64,000 bases of DNA from Stagonosporopsis chrysanthemi (lineage: Eukaryota; Ascomycota; Dothideomycetes; Pleosporales; Didymellaceae), in contig JAFISE010000109.1 of assembly GCA_022560025.1 (NCBI GenBank), positions 48,990-112,989 on the forward strand. The letters are read 5' to 3'. Of the stretch, positions 33,776 through 45,312 are shown piece by piece. Each line of letters starts with the position of its first letter. Positions within the stretch are counted from its first letter, which is position 1. The notes below the pieces were generated by a model, which saw only the letters and a program-made list of their open reading frames with translations, had not been told where the DNA came from and ran no database searches. The position numbers and the translations under genes are program-made.

Positions 33776-33855
33776 CTGGTACGCTAGGCTGTGGCTCGCT
33801 TCTGATTAGTTTTACGCATGGGTCAGCCAATCAGGAGTGTACCACGTTCTGCTGG
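33776..33855. mobile_element. Degenerate MITE copy
   Basis: The left arm CTGGTACGCTAGG...TTCTGATTAG repeats the ends of the 27599-27675 MITE, and the right arm (CAGCCAATCAGGAGTGTACC...GGTTACC) is a diverged inverse. It is older than the 27.6-kb copy. Confidence 0.65.
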
Positions 33856-35299
33856 TTACCAATACTGACAGGCTAGCTGGGCACAAGCAAGGTTTTTGAC
33901 CATATTGGTTGGCTTTAGTTGTATACAAGGGCATAAGCGAGCTGACTGAACGCTGAAGAACGTAGCAAACTTCCTAGTCGATTTATTCGCTCTGGAGTGT
34001 CTGACTCACTGGTGCTTAACATGTTTTATGGGGTGGACGGGACAATGCGCGATTGGTGATTAGAACCCCTTTCGCTCCAGCCATGCTGCAGGGGCCTAGC
34101 AAGGGGACAATGTGCGCCGATGTTCTACTGTATAACAGTGATAGTGCTTATTAGTCAGATAACGCAATGTCGCAATGTCCCAATGTCGGATAACCTAGGC
34201 TCGCCCAAGCCTCAACGATGACGCTAGACTAGAAAGGTCCAGACTCATCTTCAGACTCATCTTCAGACTCATATAAACTAGCGGTATTGCCGAGGAACCC
34301 CCTGGACGAATCCCGAGCACCCAGTGATGTACTCTCGCAATATTGAAGCGCAGGAGCCACACAAATTCAGGGTTCACATTGGCGCTGCCTTCGTCTGGGC
34401 ATAGAAACATCCCTGCAAACTATGCACGCCATCGAAAAGACCATGCTGTAGGTTTCAGGGGAAATTGCAGCTTTCTAGGCAAGAAACTCTAGATATGATA
34501 CATAAGACAACATCCATCATGGAATCTACTCAATCAAACGAATGGTGTCTTCTCAGTGGCAATCATGGAGTTACTGCTTTGCAGTCTCGTCCTCTCAACC
34601 TGTTCAGCTTTCTTTTTGAGGGACCAAGGCTATTCAGAGTTCGGTACCTGTATCCAATTGATGGTATTTGCGAAGCTCTCAGCGGATTCGACAGCCAAAT
34701 AGTAGCGGGTTTTGTCTTGGAGGTGTGCGTGAACGAAGAAGGGTACAATAGATTGGAAAAGCGTATCAAGCTTGGCTGTGACAAGCAGACACGTACGTTG
34801 AAGCTTGGTACCAACCAATTGTAGGGTAGTCATAACAGTGTCCTCTAGCACTGCGTTCCAAGGAAGATCAATGGTGCAAGGATATTCCCGGAGAACTCAA
34901 GAAGAGCCGGTTGTACCAAAAATGGGAGGCAGGGCTAGCTTTGAGTCAGTCTGTACGATTTCATGACGGCTATCTGCTGCGGAGAAGCGTGCAGGATAAT
35001 ACCATAGTACGCGGCCCCCACCTATAGCAGACGGTATGGGTCCGCAATGAAGGCTGCACGTCCACATGCTCTTGTGTTTTTTTTTAATTGTTAAAAGAGG
35101 GATGTACTCTTGCTTTGACGCCAGGTACATATGGGGGTTTCCTGGTATGCAGACAGGAGAATAAGATAGATGATTTTTGGTTTAAGAGGGAGCGCAAGCC
35201 AACCTCGTCAGTTTACGCTTTTTGAAAGTGCATGAATGATCGCGTTAGGTTGGTTGCACTGAATTGTCGACTTACAACGTTTGATTGGCTGTCTGGATT
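33856..35299. other. Intergenic with an uncertain frame
   Basis: A plus frame from ATG 34495 to 34824 (109 aa, NLFSFLFEGPRLFRVRYLYP) competes with an opposite-strand frame at 34630-34851; neither has a recognisable domain. A 13-bp motif (CAGACTCATCTTC) is repeated about three times at 34240-34275. Nothing further supported. Confidence 0.4.
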
Positions 35300-35485
35300 T
35301 GTCACGATTTGGAGTCTCTCTTGCCTTATGGGCAACCCGCGCCTCACCTTTGGTGAGATGCGGCTCCCCATCCTGCACTAGCTCTGTTTACAGCTACCCA
35401 TGTATACATACTGTTCGTAGCTTCGCACAATACAACCTCAGTTCAATCCTCAAATCTTCCCGCGCTGCTTGCACTCACTGCGACA
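35300..35485 (+). mobile_element. Diverged solo LTR, family A
   Basis: 186 bp, TGTCACGATTTGG...CTGCGACA. The 3' two-thirds match the other copies closely and the first 60 bp are strongly diverged. The flanks (GGATT and GTTCA) do not match. It lies about 100 bp from the end of a Copia fragment, but a direct relationship is unproven. Confidence 0.85.
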
Positions 35486-35589
35486 GTTCAGCTGCTTCCG
35501 AATTGCCTATCTGCTAGGTAGTGTGCCAAGCTAGGTGGTCCCTGCTCGATTGTACAGATCCGACCTCACCACAGCTCGTTCTATTTGAC

Positions 35590-36085
35590 ACACCCCCTCA
35601 GCTTGGAACTCTTTCCCAAGCTGGTATCTATGCGATCGTGAGGTCCTCAAGTTGCGCTTGAATCTCCTCAAGAGGTACGGTATTCGTTTCCTCTCTAGTC
35701 TCAATCGTGACCAGTCCAAGTTGTTGAAGGAAACCTTCCCATTTACTTCCCGGGAGTACCTTTGTGAGTCCGTCGGCAATAATGCTCTCGGACTGTACGT
35801 ATTCCACCCTGATCCTACCTTCCGAGACCTCTTGTCTGATCCAGTGATTGTGGATATCCATATGGCGAAGTTTGGTGTGAAGGCGGGAGACCTCTTTGGC
35901 CACCAGGCGGATGGTTTGTTTGTTATCACACTGGATAGTCACAGTGCGTGTGTCCAGATTAATCTGGAGTTCGCGCAGGAGTCTCGAGATGAAGAGTGCC
36001 TCCTTTGCTACCTGAGAGAGAGCAAGCAGCTCAGCCTCAGTTGTCGATGTTGTAACAGTGTCTTGCGAAGATGAACAAACACTCG
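35590..36085 (-). mobile_element. Ty1/Copia polyprotein remnant (RNase H end)
   Basis: On the minus strand one open frame of about 150 codons reads TEAELLALSQVAKEALFISR, then CDNKQTIRLV, LRHMDIHNHWIRQEV and ADGLTKVLP, the conserved order of a Copia RNase H. It is open to its stop and followed by a purine-rich GCTGAGGGGG, typical of a polypurine tract. The rest of the polyprotein (gag, integrase, reverse transcriptase) is absent, so the element is 5'-truncated at about 36085. The next about 107 bp might be the start of another LTR family. Confidence 0.88.
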
Positions 36086-36646
36086 AGCTAAGGTTCCTTC
36101 CTCCTTACCAATGAGCGCATATGAACATCTGCCATCGAATCATACCAAACGCCCAAACACTAGCGTCAATGGCACACGTTTGCCAGAATTAATTTGGACA
36201 GTATTCTGTGCTAGAAATAGATACAACAAACAATGCACTGTGCGCTCACTGTTTGTTGATCCTCGGTCATTCAGCGCCTGGTAGAAGAGCCATTTTTAAC
36301 TCCGTTCAGCTTGTTCCTATCGCTGTCGGAACCTCTAGAGTGTAGGCAAGATTGACTTTGTTGTATGTGGAACACATCCTAAATCTACGCCTGAAGGTAC
36401 GGTGAATGTGCATTGCGGAGCGCAAAAGGTTTTGTAAACCTCAATCGAACGGGACGTCTTAAAAACCAATCAAGGACATATCAAACGTGCCCAGATAGCG
36501 GTAGGATGCAGGCATCTCAACCACAGCCCTTGGTAGGCATATAGGATCACGAATTCATACACTAGATTTATTTAGGGTTAGGCTTGCCAACAGAGCAGGC
36601 ATAGTGCTTTTAGCCCCACTTCGCACTTCTGGCTAGTGCTGACCAA
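36086..36646. other. Intergenic
   Basis: No open frame or repeat recognised between the Copia fragment and the 12-bp array. Confidence 0.5.
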
Positions 36647-37061
36647 CTCACGCTCTACCTCACGCTCTACCTCACGCTCTACCTCACGCTCTACCTCACG
36701 CTCTACCTCACGCTCTACCTCACGCTCTACCTCACGCTCTACCTCACGCTCTACCTCACGCTCTACCTCACGCTCTACCTCACGCTCTACCTCACGCTCT
36801 ACCTNNNNNNNNNNNNNNNNNNNNNNNNNNNNNNNNNNNNNNNNNNNNNNNNNNNNNNNNNNNNNNNNNNNNNNNNNNNNNNNNNNNNNNNNNNNNNNNN
36901 NNCTCACGCTCCACCTCACGCTCTACCTCACGCTCTACCTCACGCTCCACCTCACGCTCTACCTCACGCTCTACCTCACGCTCGACCTCGCGCTCTACCT
37001 CACGCTCTACTTCGCGCTCAACTTCACGCTCTACTTCACGCTCAACTTCACGCTCTACCTC
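36647..37061 (+). repeat. 12-bp tandem repeat with 98-N gap
   Basis: CTCACGCTCTAC repeated about thirty or more times, with variants (CTCCAC, CTTCACGCTCAA) toward the 3' end. Bases 36805-36902 are N, so copy number is unknown. The repeat length is a multiple of three and gives Ser/Thr/Arg or Val/Glu/Arg repeats in different frames. It ends about 70 bp before the ATG of the next gene. Confidence 0.92.
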
Positions 37062-37131
37062 ATAATTTAACCCCTCTACTCACGCTTTACCTCACGCTTT
37101 GCTTTACGCTTGACCTCACACTTTCCGCACA

Positions 37132-38103
37132 ATGCCAGCTCAACTGAAGCGGTCAGGGCGACGAAACGGGTTCAAAGATGCTGACTCGTGTTTATTGGAA
37201 ATATCAAAAACCCAAGGCAATCTCAACATGTCGCCCTACTTTCAGAAGACACATTTGGTGCGCTTTGAGAAAGTGATGGGAGACGCGAAGAAGCCCGAGC
37301 TACCAGCAGCTGCGCTCAAACAGCACAAATTTCTCAACATAGTTCGCAGCATTGATCTTGACTATCACACCTTGTGTGTGATTGCTTTGTCGCAGAACCA
37401 AATCTATTCCACAAGGGCCATTACTCTTAAGAGTATTCTTGAGAGGATCCGGACTATATCTGCATCGGCAGAGGGGATACCCCTATGCGTCAAAAGGCTT
37501 CTTGCTGAGCTGAGAGACCCAGCAAAGCCCAAGGCCCAATCAACAGGCGGTATGCAGACTTCTGGGCAGCTGTTGTCCAATAAACAAGATTGGTATGAGT
37601 TCAATCACGCTGAATCAGGCGGAATCGAGAATGTCTTTGGAGCACATCTAATGGACAAGATTGCAAGGACGGAGCTGAAAGACAAACGAGCAGTAACAAT
37701 GTGGATGCCAAGATGGCCAGAAGATTTATCGGTGGAATGTTTCATGTCGGTGGAGATTCGTGAAGAAAGTGTCGAAGAGCTTGCTATGGCACTCTTCCAG
37801 GTGAGAGTCAGCTGGACAACAGACAGCCTTCAGGTCCTGCATCCAAGTGGATTAGTGGAAACCACTGAAGGTAAGCACACGATGTGCGGCGTCTCAGATG
37901 AGGTCATTGCTGCAGTGTTTGGAACAGAGATAATGAAGGCAATCGAAACGTCTCGCGTAAGGGCGACTGAGATGGCGACAGGACGGAGCCTGACGCAATG
38001 TGTATCAATGACCTTGTCAAAGCTGAAAGGCACAATCAACTTGACGATGAACGTCACTGAAGGCTACCCAATTCAGAAAAAGCTTTACACGACCTCTGTG
38101 TAG
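37132..38103 (+). CDS. Unrecognised 323-aa protein
   Basis: Uninterrupted frame from ATG 37132 (context CACAATGCC), 323 aa, no introns needed. The N-terminus is basic (LKRSGRRNGFK). The middle is helical, and the C-terminal half has alternating strands (DLSVECFMSVEIREESVEEL, FQVRVSWTTDSLQVLHPSG). No family recognised. The long 12-bp array occupies its presumed promoter. A small convergent frame lies just downstream. Length and composition support a real gene. Confidence 0.65.
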   Translation: MPAQLKRSGRRNGFKDADSCLLEISKTQGNLNMSPYFQKTHLVRFEKVMGDAKKPELPAAALKQHKFLNIVRSIDLDYHTLCVIALSQNQIYSTRAITLKSILERIRTISASAEGIPLCVKRLLAELRDPAKPKAQSTGGMQTSGQLLSNKQDWYEFNHAESGGIENVFGAHLMDKIARTELKDKRAVTMWMPRWPEDLSVECFMSVEIREESVEELAMALFQVRVSWTTDSLQVLHPSGLVETTEGKHTMCGVSDEVIAAVFGTEIMKAIETSRVRATEMATGRSLTQCVSMTLSKLKGTINLTMNVTEGYPIQKKLYTTSV

Positions 38104-38113
38104 TAATAGATCG

Positions 38114-38329
38114 TTAACTCTCGAGAAATTTCCCTGCTACGACCCATAGCGTCCATCCTTCCGACACCTCCAATATTCCACTTTTGTGTCCAGAGAGTGG
38201 CGTACCTGCTTTTCCCTCAAATACAGTGACATCGCTATCTCTCCACTCCACCATTTGACCACGACCTACCACCATCGTCACTCCGTTCTGCTTGACATTG
38301 GTGAAATCCTTGTCGCTAGGGGAACGCAC
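38114..38329 (-). CDS. 3' exon of a small protein, 5' end uncertain
   Basis: The frame (RSPSDKDFTNVKQNGVTMVV to GWTLWVVAGKFLES) looks like genuine protein and is closed 11 bp after the convergent 323-aa gene. It opens at GTG. A donor GTAAGT near 38393 with GCTAATC and TTACAG offers an intron, and two acceptor choices give different upstream joins, so I give only the supported exon. Confidence 0.4.
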   Translation of the reverse strand: MRSPSDKDFTNVKQNGVTMVVGRGQMVEWRDSDVTVFEGKAGTPLSGHKSGILEVSEGWTLWVVAGKFLES

Positions 38330-39371
38330 TTGGCTTACGTCAAAGGCCTGTAAGCGATTAGCGATGGACTAACTTGAGAAAGTATCACTTACCATTGATT
38401 TGGAACTGCCAAATCGTGACGATCAGCACCAGGCGATCTGAAAGTCGGCAAGAACGCGTCGACGTTTGTGTTTGTGCAAGTCTAGTGGCGGCAGGACCTA
38501 AATTGCAATTGAAAATGTAGAGCGGGGCACAGTGCGTCCGAGAATATTATGAGATTCACGTTTAGAAACCTGTCGTGAGGAAACACAAGTACTAGGGTGC
38601 GCTGTATAGGAGCCCAACGTTGGTAAGCGGCCGAATGTGGGATATTGTGGAGACCGTTGGGCTCAAGGAGCCGTATAGGTAAATTGTTGCCAGCGTCAAG
38701 CATTTACGTGCTTGGATCGTAGCGCAGATTTGTGTCAACGCATGTGAACTGAGCTTGCTGATGATGCGCACGTGTAACCGTGATGAGTCTCGAGCATGCG
38801 AAAATTGCCCCGCCTTATCACGTGATCGAACACCATGCTGAGCCTGCACTGTCACGTGATATCTTATGAGCTTCATCAGTGGTCGCAGCTGTTGGCAAAT
38901 ATCTGGGCAAAATGTATTTTATCATCTTAAGATAATGCCCACATGCTACTATTTGCAGCAGGATTGGACTACATCTGCTGCTTCGTGTCAACTGTTCCCT
39001 TTGTGTCGTAGCTCGATGATCAAGTCGGCGTGTTTCTCCATCCACCTTTTCACCTTACCTCCTAAACCCTTTCGTTTGTTGGCACTGTGAAGCAATGCTG
39101 GTTGAGATGAACTCGAGGTGTCCGGCGTGAATTTGCGGCCAAATGGTTTAGTGGGCCGTCAAGCAACCCAATCCGGTCGGGGACGAGGATGTCTCCCCAC
39201 GCACACACATGATTCAAACCGCTCACCCTCTAGCAATCTGCGCATCCCACTCACGCACCACTACGTCTTAGGTGGACTCTGGCTTGTCATGATCATGCGT
39301 AGCTTCTCAGCCAACAATAGGAACGTTGGTAGGCGCTAGCGATTCATAGTGTGCATACCCTACACCCCATC
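38330..39371. other. Intergenic
   Basis: Apart from a possible 5' exon of the preceding gene, no gene or repeat recognised. A CACGTGA motif occurs twice (38818-38824, 38853-38859). Confidence 0.45.
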
Positions 39372-39556
39372 TGTCACGGTTGAGGGCATCTCCTGCCTCA
39401 CGTGCAGTTACCCCTCACCTCTGGTGAGACGAGGCTGCCTCTCCTGCACTAGCGTTGTTTACAGCTACCCATGTATACATACTCTTCGTAGCTTCGCACA
39501 ATACAACCTCAGTTCAATCCTCAAATCTTCCCGCACTGCTTGCACTCACTGCGACA
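39372..39556 (+). mobile_element. Solo LTR, family A, with perfect duplication
   Basis: 185 bp, TGTCACGG...CTGCGACA, flanked by CCATC on both sides (39367-39371, 39557-39561). Very similar to the copy inside the Ndt80-like gene, differing at only a few positions, which suggests both are recent. Confidence 0.93.
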
Positions 39557-40958
39557 CCATCGCTCTATTCGCCATGGTGCCACAACAAACGTCCCGCGGC
39601 GGCGGTACTGACTGTCTATTCTGAGCGCAACGCCATGTTCAGTCCTTGTCTAAGAGACTGCCAGGAGCGTGACATCGTCCAGTGCGCAGTCTCTGTGTGC
39701 AAATTTCTTCAAGCATGTCGCTACAATAGAGCACTTGAGGTGGTTTGCAGAGAGATCAAGGCCAGGTGTTTGGAAGCGGTCAGATGCTACACCCAGATAG
39801 GCCACAGTCTGCAGAAGTGCAGCTGGCACTGAAGTCTACTCCATGACACCAATCTTGCTCTCGCATTCGACCACATAGCGGACGGGCGCTCTTGTGCACC
39901 TGCCCGATAAGGTAGGAAAGCAAAAAACTGTCGAACGCTTTCCCAGTACCATTGTATGCATTGCTCCTACTGTCTATCTCGTGTCCAATCAAGAGTACAA
40001 GTCGTGTCCGAAGCGGTTCGCTGCTTGCGACGCGTGGGTCCGCCAGCGCGCCCAGATACAGGATCGCAGGTCGCGCAGACGGTCTGGCGAGGGTGCAGGT
40101 TTCGTGACCCGAGACACTGCTGCCGTCTGGTACGATGTATCTTACGGTCGTGAAATTGGTCATATCTCCTGGCTGCCGGTGGCCATGTCGTCTGATAGGG
40201 AGGCTCAGTCAGGCGTCGTCGTCGGTCGGAATGCCTGGCAAATGCCGTTAGCAAGACGTGCGACAGGTAATGGCTGTGTGTGTTATGACTGCCCGCTTAT
40301 CGCGCCCTCGCGCGGCTGATCCAAGCTATTGGGTAGATGTCAGAGACGAAAGGTGGTTAAGGCGTCAATGTCACGACTCAAGACAAACGTGAGTGAGCCG
40401 CCTGAACGAGAGTGAGCCGCCTAAGCTCGAAACGACAAGGTCTGCGAGCGCACGCGCTTGCCAGCCGAAGGAGCGAAGGCGGCCAGGCTCGCACAGAGCC
40501 ACTGCTCTGACTGCACTGATGCATGTAAGCGCCTACCCGCCGCTCTAAGCACGGCGGCTGCGGTTGCCAGGGCGGTCTCCTAGTCTTGAGCCGTTCTGCC
40601 AGTCTACCAGTCTACGCCAATAGGCATGCCTCCCTCAAGCCGGGTCAATGTCAACGCACTGCCCACGCTCAGTGCTGCCCTACGGATGGCAGCGATGTGC
40701 ATGCATAGTATTGAACGACACAATGCGATATCATCTCCGTGTGGGCAGTACGACGGCACAAAGGTGTCGAATTTCAGTCTTGCCGAAATTGTGGATACCT
40801 GAGCCTAGCCTGCGACTGGACTATTGCCACTTGCTAACAGCTCCTTCGGTGCAACGAAATCAGCTCACGAAGTTGGATTTGTCACATATCTTGTCATCAT
40901 GATCCACAGAAGGCGGGAGTCTTGCTTCCTCTCAAATACGCAGTCTCATTCATCTAAG
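39557..40958. other. Intergenic, GC-rich
   Basis: Several overlapping frames on both strands (39600-40320) without recognisable domains; high GC makes stop-free frames common. No gene supported. Confidence 0.45.
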
Positions 40959-42005
40959 CTACATGACACGGCTAGGATTAGGTGAAAGCGCTGCATAGCT
41001 ATCCCGCATTCGCCCGTTGTTCGAGCTCCAGATTGCGCTAGGCAACAAAAGGCTAGCTCGAAACGGTAGCGATTGTTGGCCGCCAGGGAAGGTCTGAGGG
41101 AAGACAAAGGTCTGGGAGTATGTGGTCAACTGGAGGTCCGTCGTAGCAAACCAAGGATCCAGAGTGTTCTGTGCGTCGGTGATGAAGTTTGGGGGCAAAT
41201 GTAGCGTAGCCATGATCTCGTGCAATGGCCAGGGATTCTGCGGTAGCTGGTGCATTGGTTGCTCTATAACGAAGCTTGCAAATTCGTCGGTAAGGCATAT
41301 CTGCTGCAAGTTGTCGCCATAAGTTGTCCCAACTTCCACGCGGGAGGAATCGGATTGCGGTCTGCTGTGCGTCTTGGAAGGCAGAAGCACTGAGCGAGGC
41401 AGTATATACATTAGGCTGTCTTCCGCTTCATCTCTCTTGTCAGCTGGCAGCTTGCCGGTACCGTCCAAGTCTTTTAGCCCAGCCAAGACCAAAATTGTAG
41501 GGTTGTAAGCAAAGTAATCAAGATCTTTGCCCAACTTTCCCATTGCCTCTTCGTGGTTGTCAGACAAACAGCTACAGGTCGAAACAGCGTGTATTGAACG
41601 AATCGCTTCAACCAGTTTGTTTTTCGTCTCTTTAGTCAGTTCAAAGACCACTTCACCTCCCTCATTTCGCTGGGTAATGCAGCGAACGTGGGCCTCTACG
41701 TGAACGGTTGCGGCTTGATACAAGGGAGCGGGCAGTCGTATATAAAACAAGGACCAGATCGCCGTTCTACTCGACAATACCTCCCGGATATAAGCTGCGA
41801 ACTTCTTTTTCGATTTTGCGAACAAGATACTGGGTCGTGGAACATGCTCTCCTTCTGATTCCAATGATCGTTTCTCGACTCTCAATATACGAGTCAGCTG
41901 CTCCTTTACAAAAGGAATGTTTTCTTCGCTAAGGTCCACGGGTATCGTTCTTGGCTGCGAAGCACACTCTGCCGACGTGGGTAAGATGTATGCAAGCCGG
42001 TTCAT
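40959..42005 (-). CDS. Unrecognised 348-aa protein
   Basis: Uninterrupted frame from ATG 42005 (MNRLAYILPTSAECASQPRT). The N-terminal half is charged and helical (LSEENIPFVKEQLTRILRVE; KSKKKFAAYIREVL), with an internal YNPTILVLAGLKDLD strand-like segment and a Pro-rich C-terminal region (QNPWPLHEIMATLHLPPNF). No family recognised and no intron needed. It has no membrane segment or signal peptide, so it is probably intracellular. Confidence 0.65.
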   Translation of the reverse strand: MNRLAYILPTSAECASQPRTIPVDLSEENIPFVKEQLTRILRVEKRSLESEGEHVPRPSILFAKSKKKFAAYIREVLSSRTAIWSLFYIRLPAPLYQAATVHVEAHVRCITQRNEGGEVVFELTKETKNKLVEAIRSIHAVSTCSCLSDNHEEAMGKLGKDLDYFAYNPTILVLAGLKDLDGTGKLPADKRDEAEDSLMYILPRSVLLPSKTHSRPQSDSSRVEVGTTYGDNLQQICLTDEFASFVIEQPMHQLPQNPWPLHEIMATLHLPPNFITDAQNTLDPWFATTDLQLTTYSQTFVFPQTFPGGQQSLPFRASLLLPSAIWSSNNGRMRDSYAALSPNPSRVM

Positions 42006-43158
42006 CCTGCAGTGGCCGACGAGGTAGGTGTTCAGAGTGATTAAAGCAAAGACTCAACACCGCACGCAACGGTGAGCGAGGGGGATCATACTCTTAACGG
42101 TACCTGCCGAACGGTAAGTGTGGTCTAGCAAGAGGCACAGCAAATCTGGGCTCCTCGGATGGTGAGCCTGACCAGCTAGAAAGCGCCATCGATGTCGCTT
42201 CGCCGTTAGCGTATCAGAGAAGACATCGCTGTGAGGAGGATCTTGCCACGTGCTTGCTCAGAGCGTGTCACACCATTGTAGCTTTTCGGATTGCTCCGAA
42301 CCGTGTCTGCACATATGTGCACTCGAATAACTTTCTATGAACTTAAGCACAGGGAAGTTACGGGAGAGTTTGCGGACGTGTGTCGATCACGACAGTTGCG
42401 GTTCGCCCTCTGAACTGCCTCAAGATGAAGGCGATTGGTACAGTGTCGAAGTCGCGGCTCTGAACTAAAACTAGCCCCGTCAGCGCTCGTCTGGGGCCCT
42501 ATGATAGCGCAGAGTCTGTGCATTCCTCCTTAGACGGCGATAAGCAATCAAAGGGGTCAGCCGCGGCGTTAACGTAGCTGTGCATACTTGAAAGGGTAAA
42601 ACGGCGGCAATGTGGTGCCCGTGGACGCTACTTCTGAAGATGGCTGTCGCACGCGGGTGAGTTGCAAATTAGCTCGAGCGGGACTGCACGATTGTTTGAT
42701 GATGTTGATGCAGGAATGGTTTGCGTGCTACACCTTAGCGTTAGTACTGATTGTTCTGAGGTGTAAATAGATATGAACCAGTCGACACAATGATTTGTAT
42801 ATGTTTGAATAGCAGCCTCGTGTGTGAACAGTATGCACGCAGCGCTGCCAGGGCAGTGCAACACATGTTTCGTCGGTATCCCTACATGTCGGGTTTCGAG
42901 TTCTTGAGTCACGTTATCACATCTCACGAGCCCTGCAGCCTGAGCAGACAATTCAACACCCGCGGAAGGCGATTACACCTAGCGAAGCCTTCCAGATCTA
43001 TCTTAGCGTCGAAGCGACAAGACGAACGACGGACGAAAGACATGCAACAAAGAGGCTCGGATGTGATTGTTCAGCCTAGGCTCGATGGGGTCTGGCAGGC
43101 ATTGTGTTCCACTAAGGATAGGAGAACGAAGATCCCTGGCAGAGGGCGGATCGATGCA
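42006..43158. other. Intergenic
   Basis: Short frames only, none with a domain. No repeat recognised. Confidence 0.5.
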
Positions 43159-43622
43159 TCACTGGTCTCTGATTGGATCGTACCGTCTCTTTTCTTCGGC
43201 AGGTAGGGAAGCGGAAGCAGCGCTTGGCAATGCACCGGAATCTTTGCTACCTGTACGCGTTCAGTGATTGATCGTCATCTGAATGCCACAAACTCACTTC
43301 GCTGCAGGTCCTTTATCAATTTTTCCAAGAGGTCTCCAATCTTCTCAATGCCGACCTCGCGGATGCCCTCTCCAACCAACCGTCTGTTCACCTCGGCTAT
43401 AGCATCATTGCCCTCTTTTAGAGACACGTGCCCCCATGAAAGTTTAGTGTCTTGAGGATCATTTTAGATAAGATGATCTAGAGTTTGCAACTGTTCGTGT
43501 GTGATGCTTAGACCTTTCAGCGCTCGGGCCAGAACGAAGCGAAGTCTGCTAACCAAGTATCTTGTGTATTCTTCCTTTGTAATGTCGATTTCTTCTCGTG
43601 GCTCAGACCGCACGGAGGACAT
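43159..43622 (-). pseudogene. Small paralogue interrupted by one stop
   Basis: Two exons, 43298-43622 and 43159-43250, separated by a 47-bp intron (GTGAGT...TACAG). Total 417 nt, 139 codons from ATG 43622 (MSSVRSEPREEIDITKEEYT). TAA at 43464-43466 interrupts the frame (TLDHLI-stop-NDPQDTKLSW), and the frame continues undamaged. The paralogue at 59905-60384 shares the pattern [EDW]-x-Y...L...AL, LSW...L, the helix before QRS, the intron at QR|S and the C-terminal YDP[IV]RD. Matching intron phase and ending show a genuine family. No function is known. CAA to TAA is the simplest explanation for the stop. Confidence 0.75.
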
Positions 43623-44697
43623 TGGTATGCAAAGTCGGCAGGACGTGCGTTGTGTAAGCAAGTGTGTTTCGGCGAGTGGGCTGACGTCTTGGCGTTGGCA
43701 GGGTACGACGATATGCAGCTCGCTTGTGAGGTGCTCCACATGCAGCGTCCAAGCTCGACAGGGATTCAGGGCTGTTGTGCGCAGCCGTCACAGCATGCTA
43801 TCAGTCGTGCATCAAGCGAACGCAATCATCTATACGAGTGGCGGTTCGGCGTGCCTGTGGTTGTTCTTTTATGACAGCAATCCGCATCTGCAACTGACGG
43901 TGTTGACATGGAACTTCCTTTTGCATGTTTAGGAAATTCAAGGCCCACAGCGGAAACCGACTTTGATGCAAGCGTTCCCTGGATCGATGCGACGTCGTGT
44001 CATGAGAGCATGGAGGCGGGAATGCAAAGCCGATTATCTAAGCAGAGCTGTGGTCGATTTAAAGTAAGTGGATCCTTTGCCAGCTCGGAACGCCGAAGTC
44101 CGCGTCATTTATCACGCTAGATTATGATTGGATGGATTTTGTACCCTTAGCTACAGACAGCGGCATCGGCCAGGTTTCTTCGAGTGCCGATTGAAGAGAG
44201 GAAACCCAGACGGTACAACTAGCAGGAAAACGAGTAATACACAGAAGCGGACGATTTTACAGACTAGTTGCGGGCTACGTTCACCTCATGGTGAACAGTT
44301 CGGCCTCTCTGTTGCCCTAATGCTTCATCTAGCTCAAGAGATCTGTTACAATTTAGTTCCTTTGCGAGCGTAGAGCGTATCGCTTATTGTGCTGCGCGCA
44401 GAGACGTATAAGTTAAGCTATGATGTTTGACCAAAATATTGTTGAGGTAGGAGGTATTCAATTGAGAAGAGCTGTCAGATCAGACACGACGAACGCCCCG
44501 CAGACACCTCGTGAATGACTGTAGATAGATGGGTGATCTTATTGCCCGCTCAAACCATCGTTCCCTTCCTACCATCCCGCCCGTAGCTTGTGAAAGCGCT
44601 CTCTAGATGTACCGTTACATGATCCATGAGGCTTGTGGCTGGCGCCGCACATGTTGCTCTGTACCCCTCCGCGTTCTCTCAATAGCTTTCGCGTCCG
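43623..44697. other. Intergenic
   Basis: Overlapping short frames on both strands without domains. No repeat recognised. Confidence 0.45.
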
Positions 44698-45312
44698 CTA
44701 CTGTGCGTTAGACATGTTTTCCAGTACGTGCTTGGGCCGGGGTAAGATAAGACAGTGGGTAAAGGCAGCTTCGATGGAGTCTCTTGGAGGCTCTGGAGAC
44801 TGCGGTGGCGTGCAAAGACCATTGGTCGGCAGCCCGCAGCGACGTTCGACCATCGTTATCCTTTGAGCCGAAAGATCCTCGGGATCTCCTGGTATCTCAT
44901 CTTCTTCTTCCATGTTCTTCAGCCGCCAGACGGAGTCTTTGAGCCTGCTGAGACTCTGATCACACTTGGCTACAGCTACCATTCTTGATGAATATATCCC
45001 CTCAAAGGGCGTCTTGAAGGATCCCTCGTCTCCCGTGATCTCCTCTTCCTCGTCGTTCAATGCTGCCCATTGTGATATCCAGCCGCTGGGCGTATGTTCA
45101 ACTTTGGGTGGAAGCTTGGAAATCCTCCACATCTTGTTTGTAATCGCTTTACTCTTGACTGAGGATGGTTGTGCGACTCGAGAGCTCATATCGAGGCTGC
45201 TAGGCTGTGTCTGCTGATTTCTGTGCCAGACCTGGCCTCTCCGCTTGCGACAGGTCGCAGACGGTGTTGCGCGCTGCGCGCCTTTCGGCCGATCTGTGTG
45301 CGGGGGTGCCAT
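44698..45312 (-). CDS. Unrecognised 204-aa acidic/basic protein
   Basis: Uninterrupted frame; I start at ATG 45312 (MAPPHTDRPKGAQRA) because the longer version needs 29 extra hydrophobic codons from another initiation codon. The N-terminus is basic and Ser-rich; the middle has an acidic ALNDEEEEITGDEG segment and another, NMEEEDEIPGDPED. The C-terminus is Pro-rich. This disordered, low-complexity pattern is common in small fungal regulators, but no family is recognised. Confidence 0.55.
   Translation of the reverse strand: MAPPHTDRPKGAQRATPSATCRKRRGQVWHRNQQTQPSSLDMSSRVAQPSSVKSKAITNKMWRISKLPPKVEHTPSGWISQWAALNDEEEEITGDEGSFKTPFEGIYSSRMVAVAKCDQSLSRLKDSVWRLKNMEEEDEIPGDPEDLSAQRITMVERRCGLPTNGLCTPPQSPEPPRDSIEAAFTHCLILPRPKHVLENMSNAQ

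Noticed and set aside
36578..37070. Val-Glu-Arg or Thr-Ser-Arg repeat proteins
   Set aside because: Translations of the 12-bp array across 98 N.
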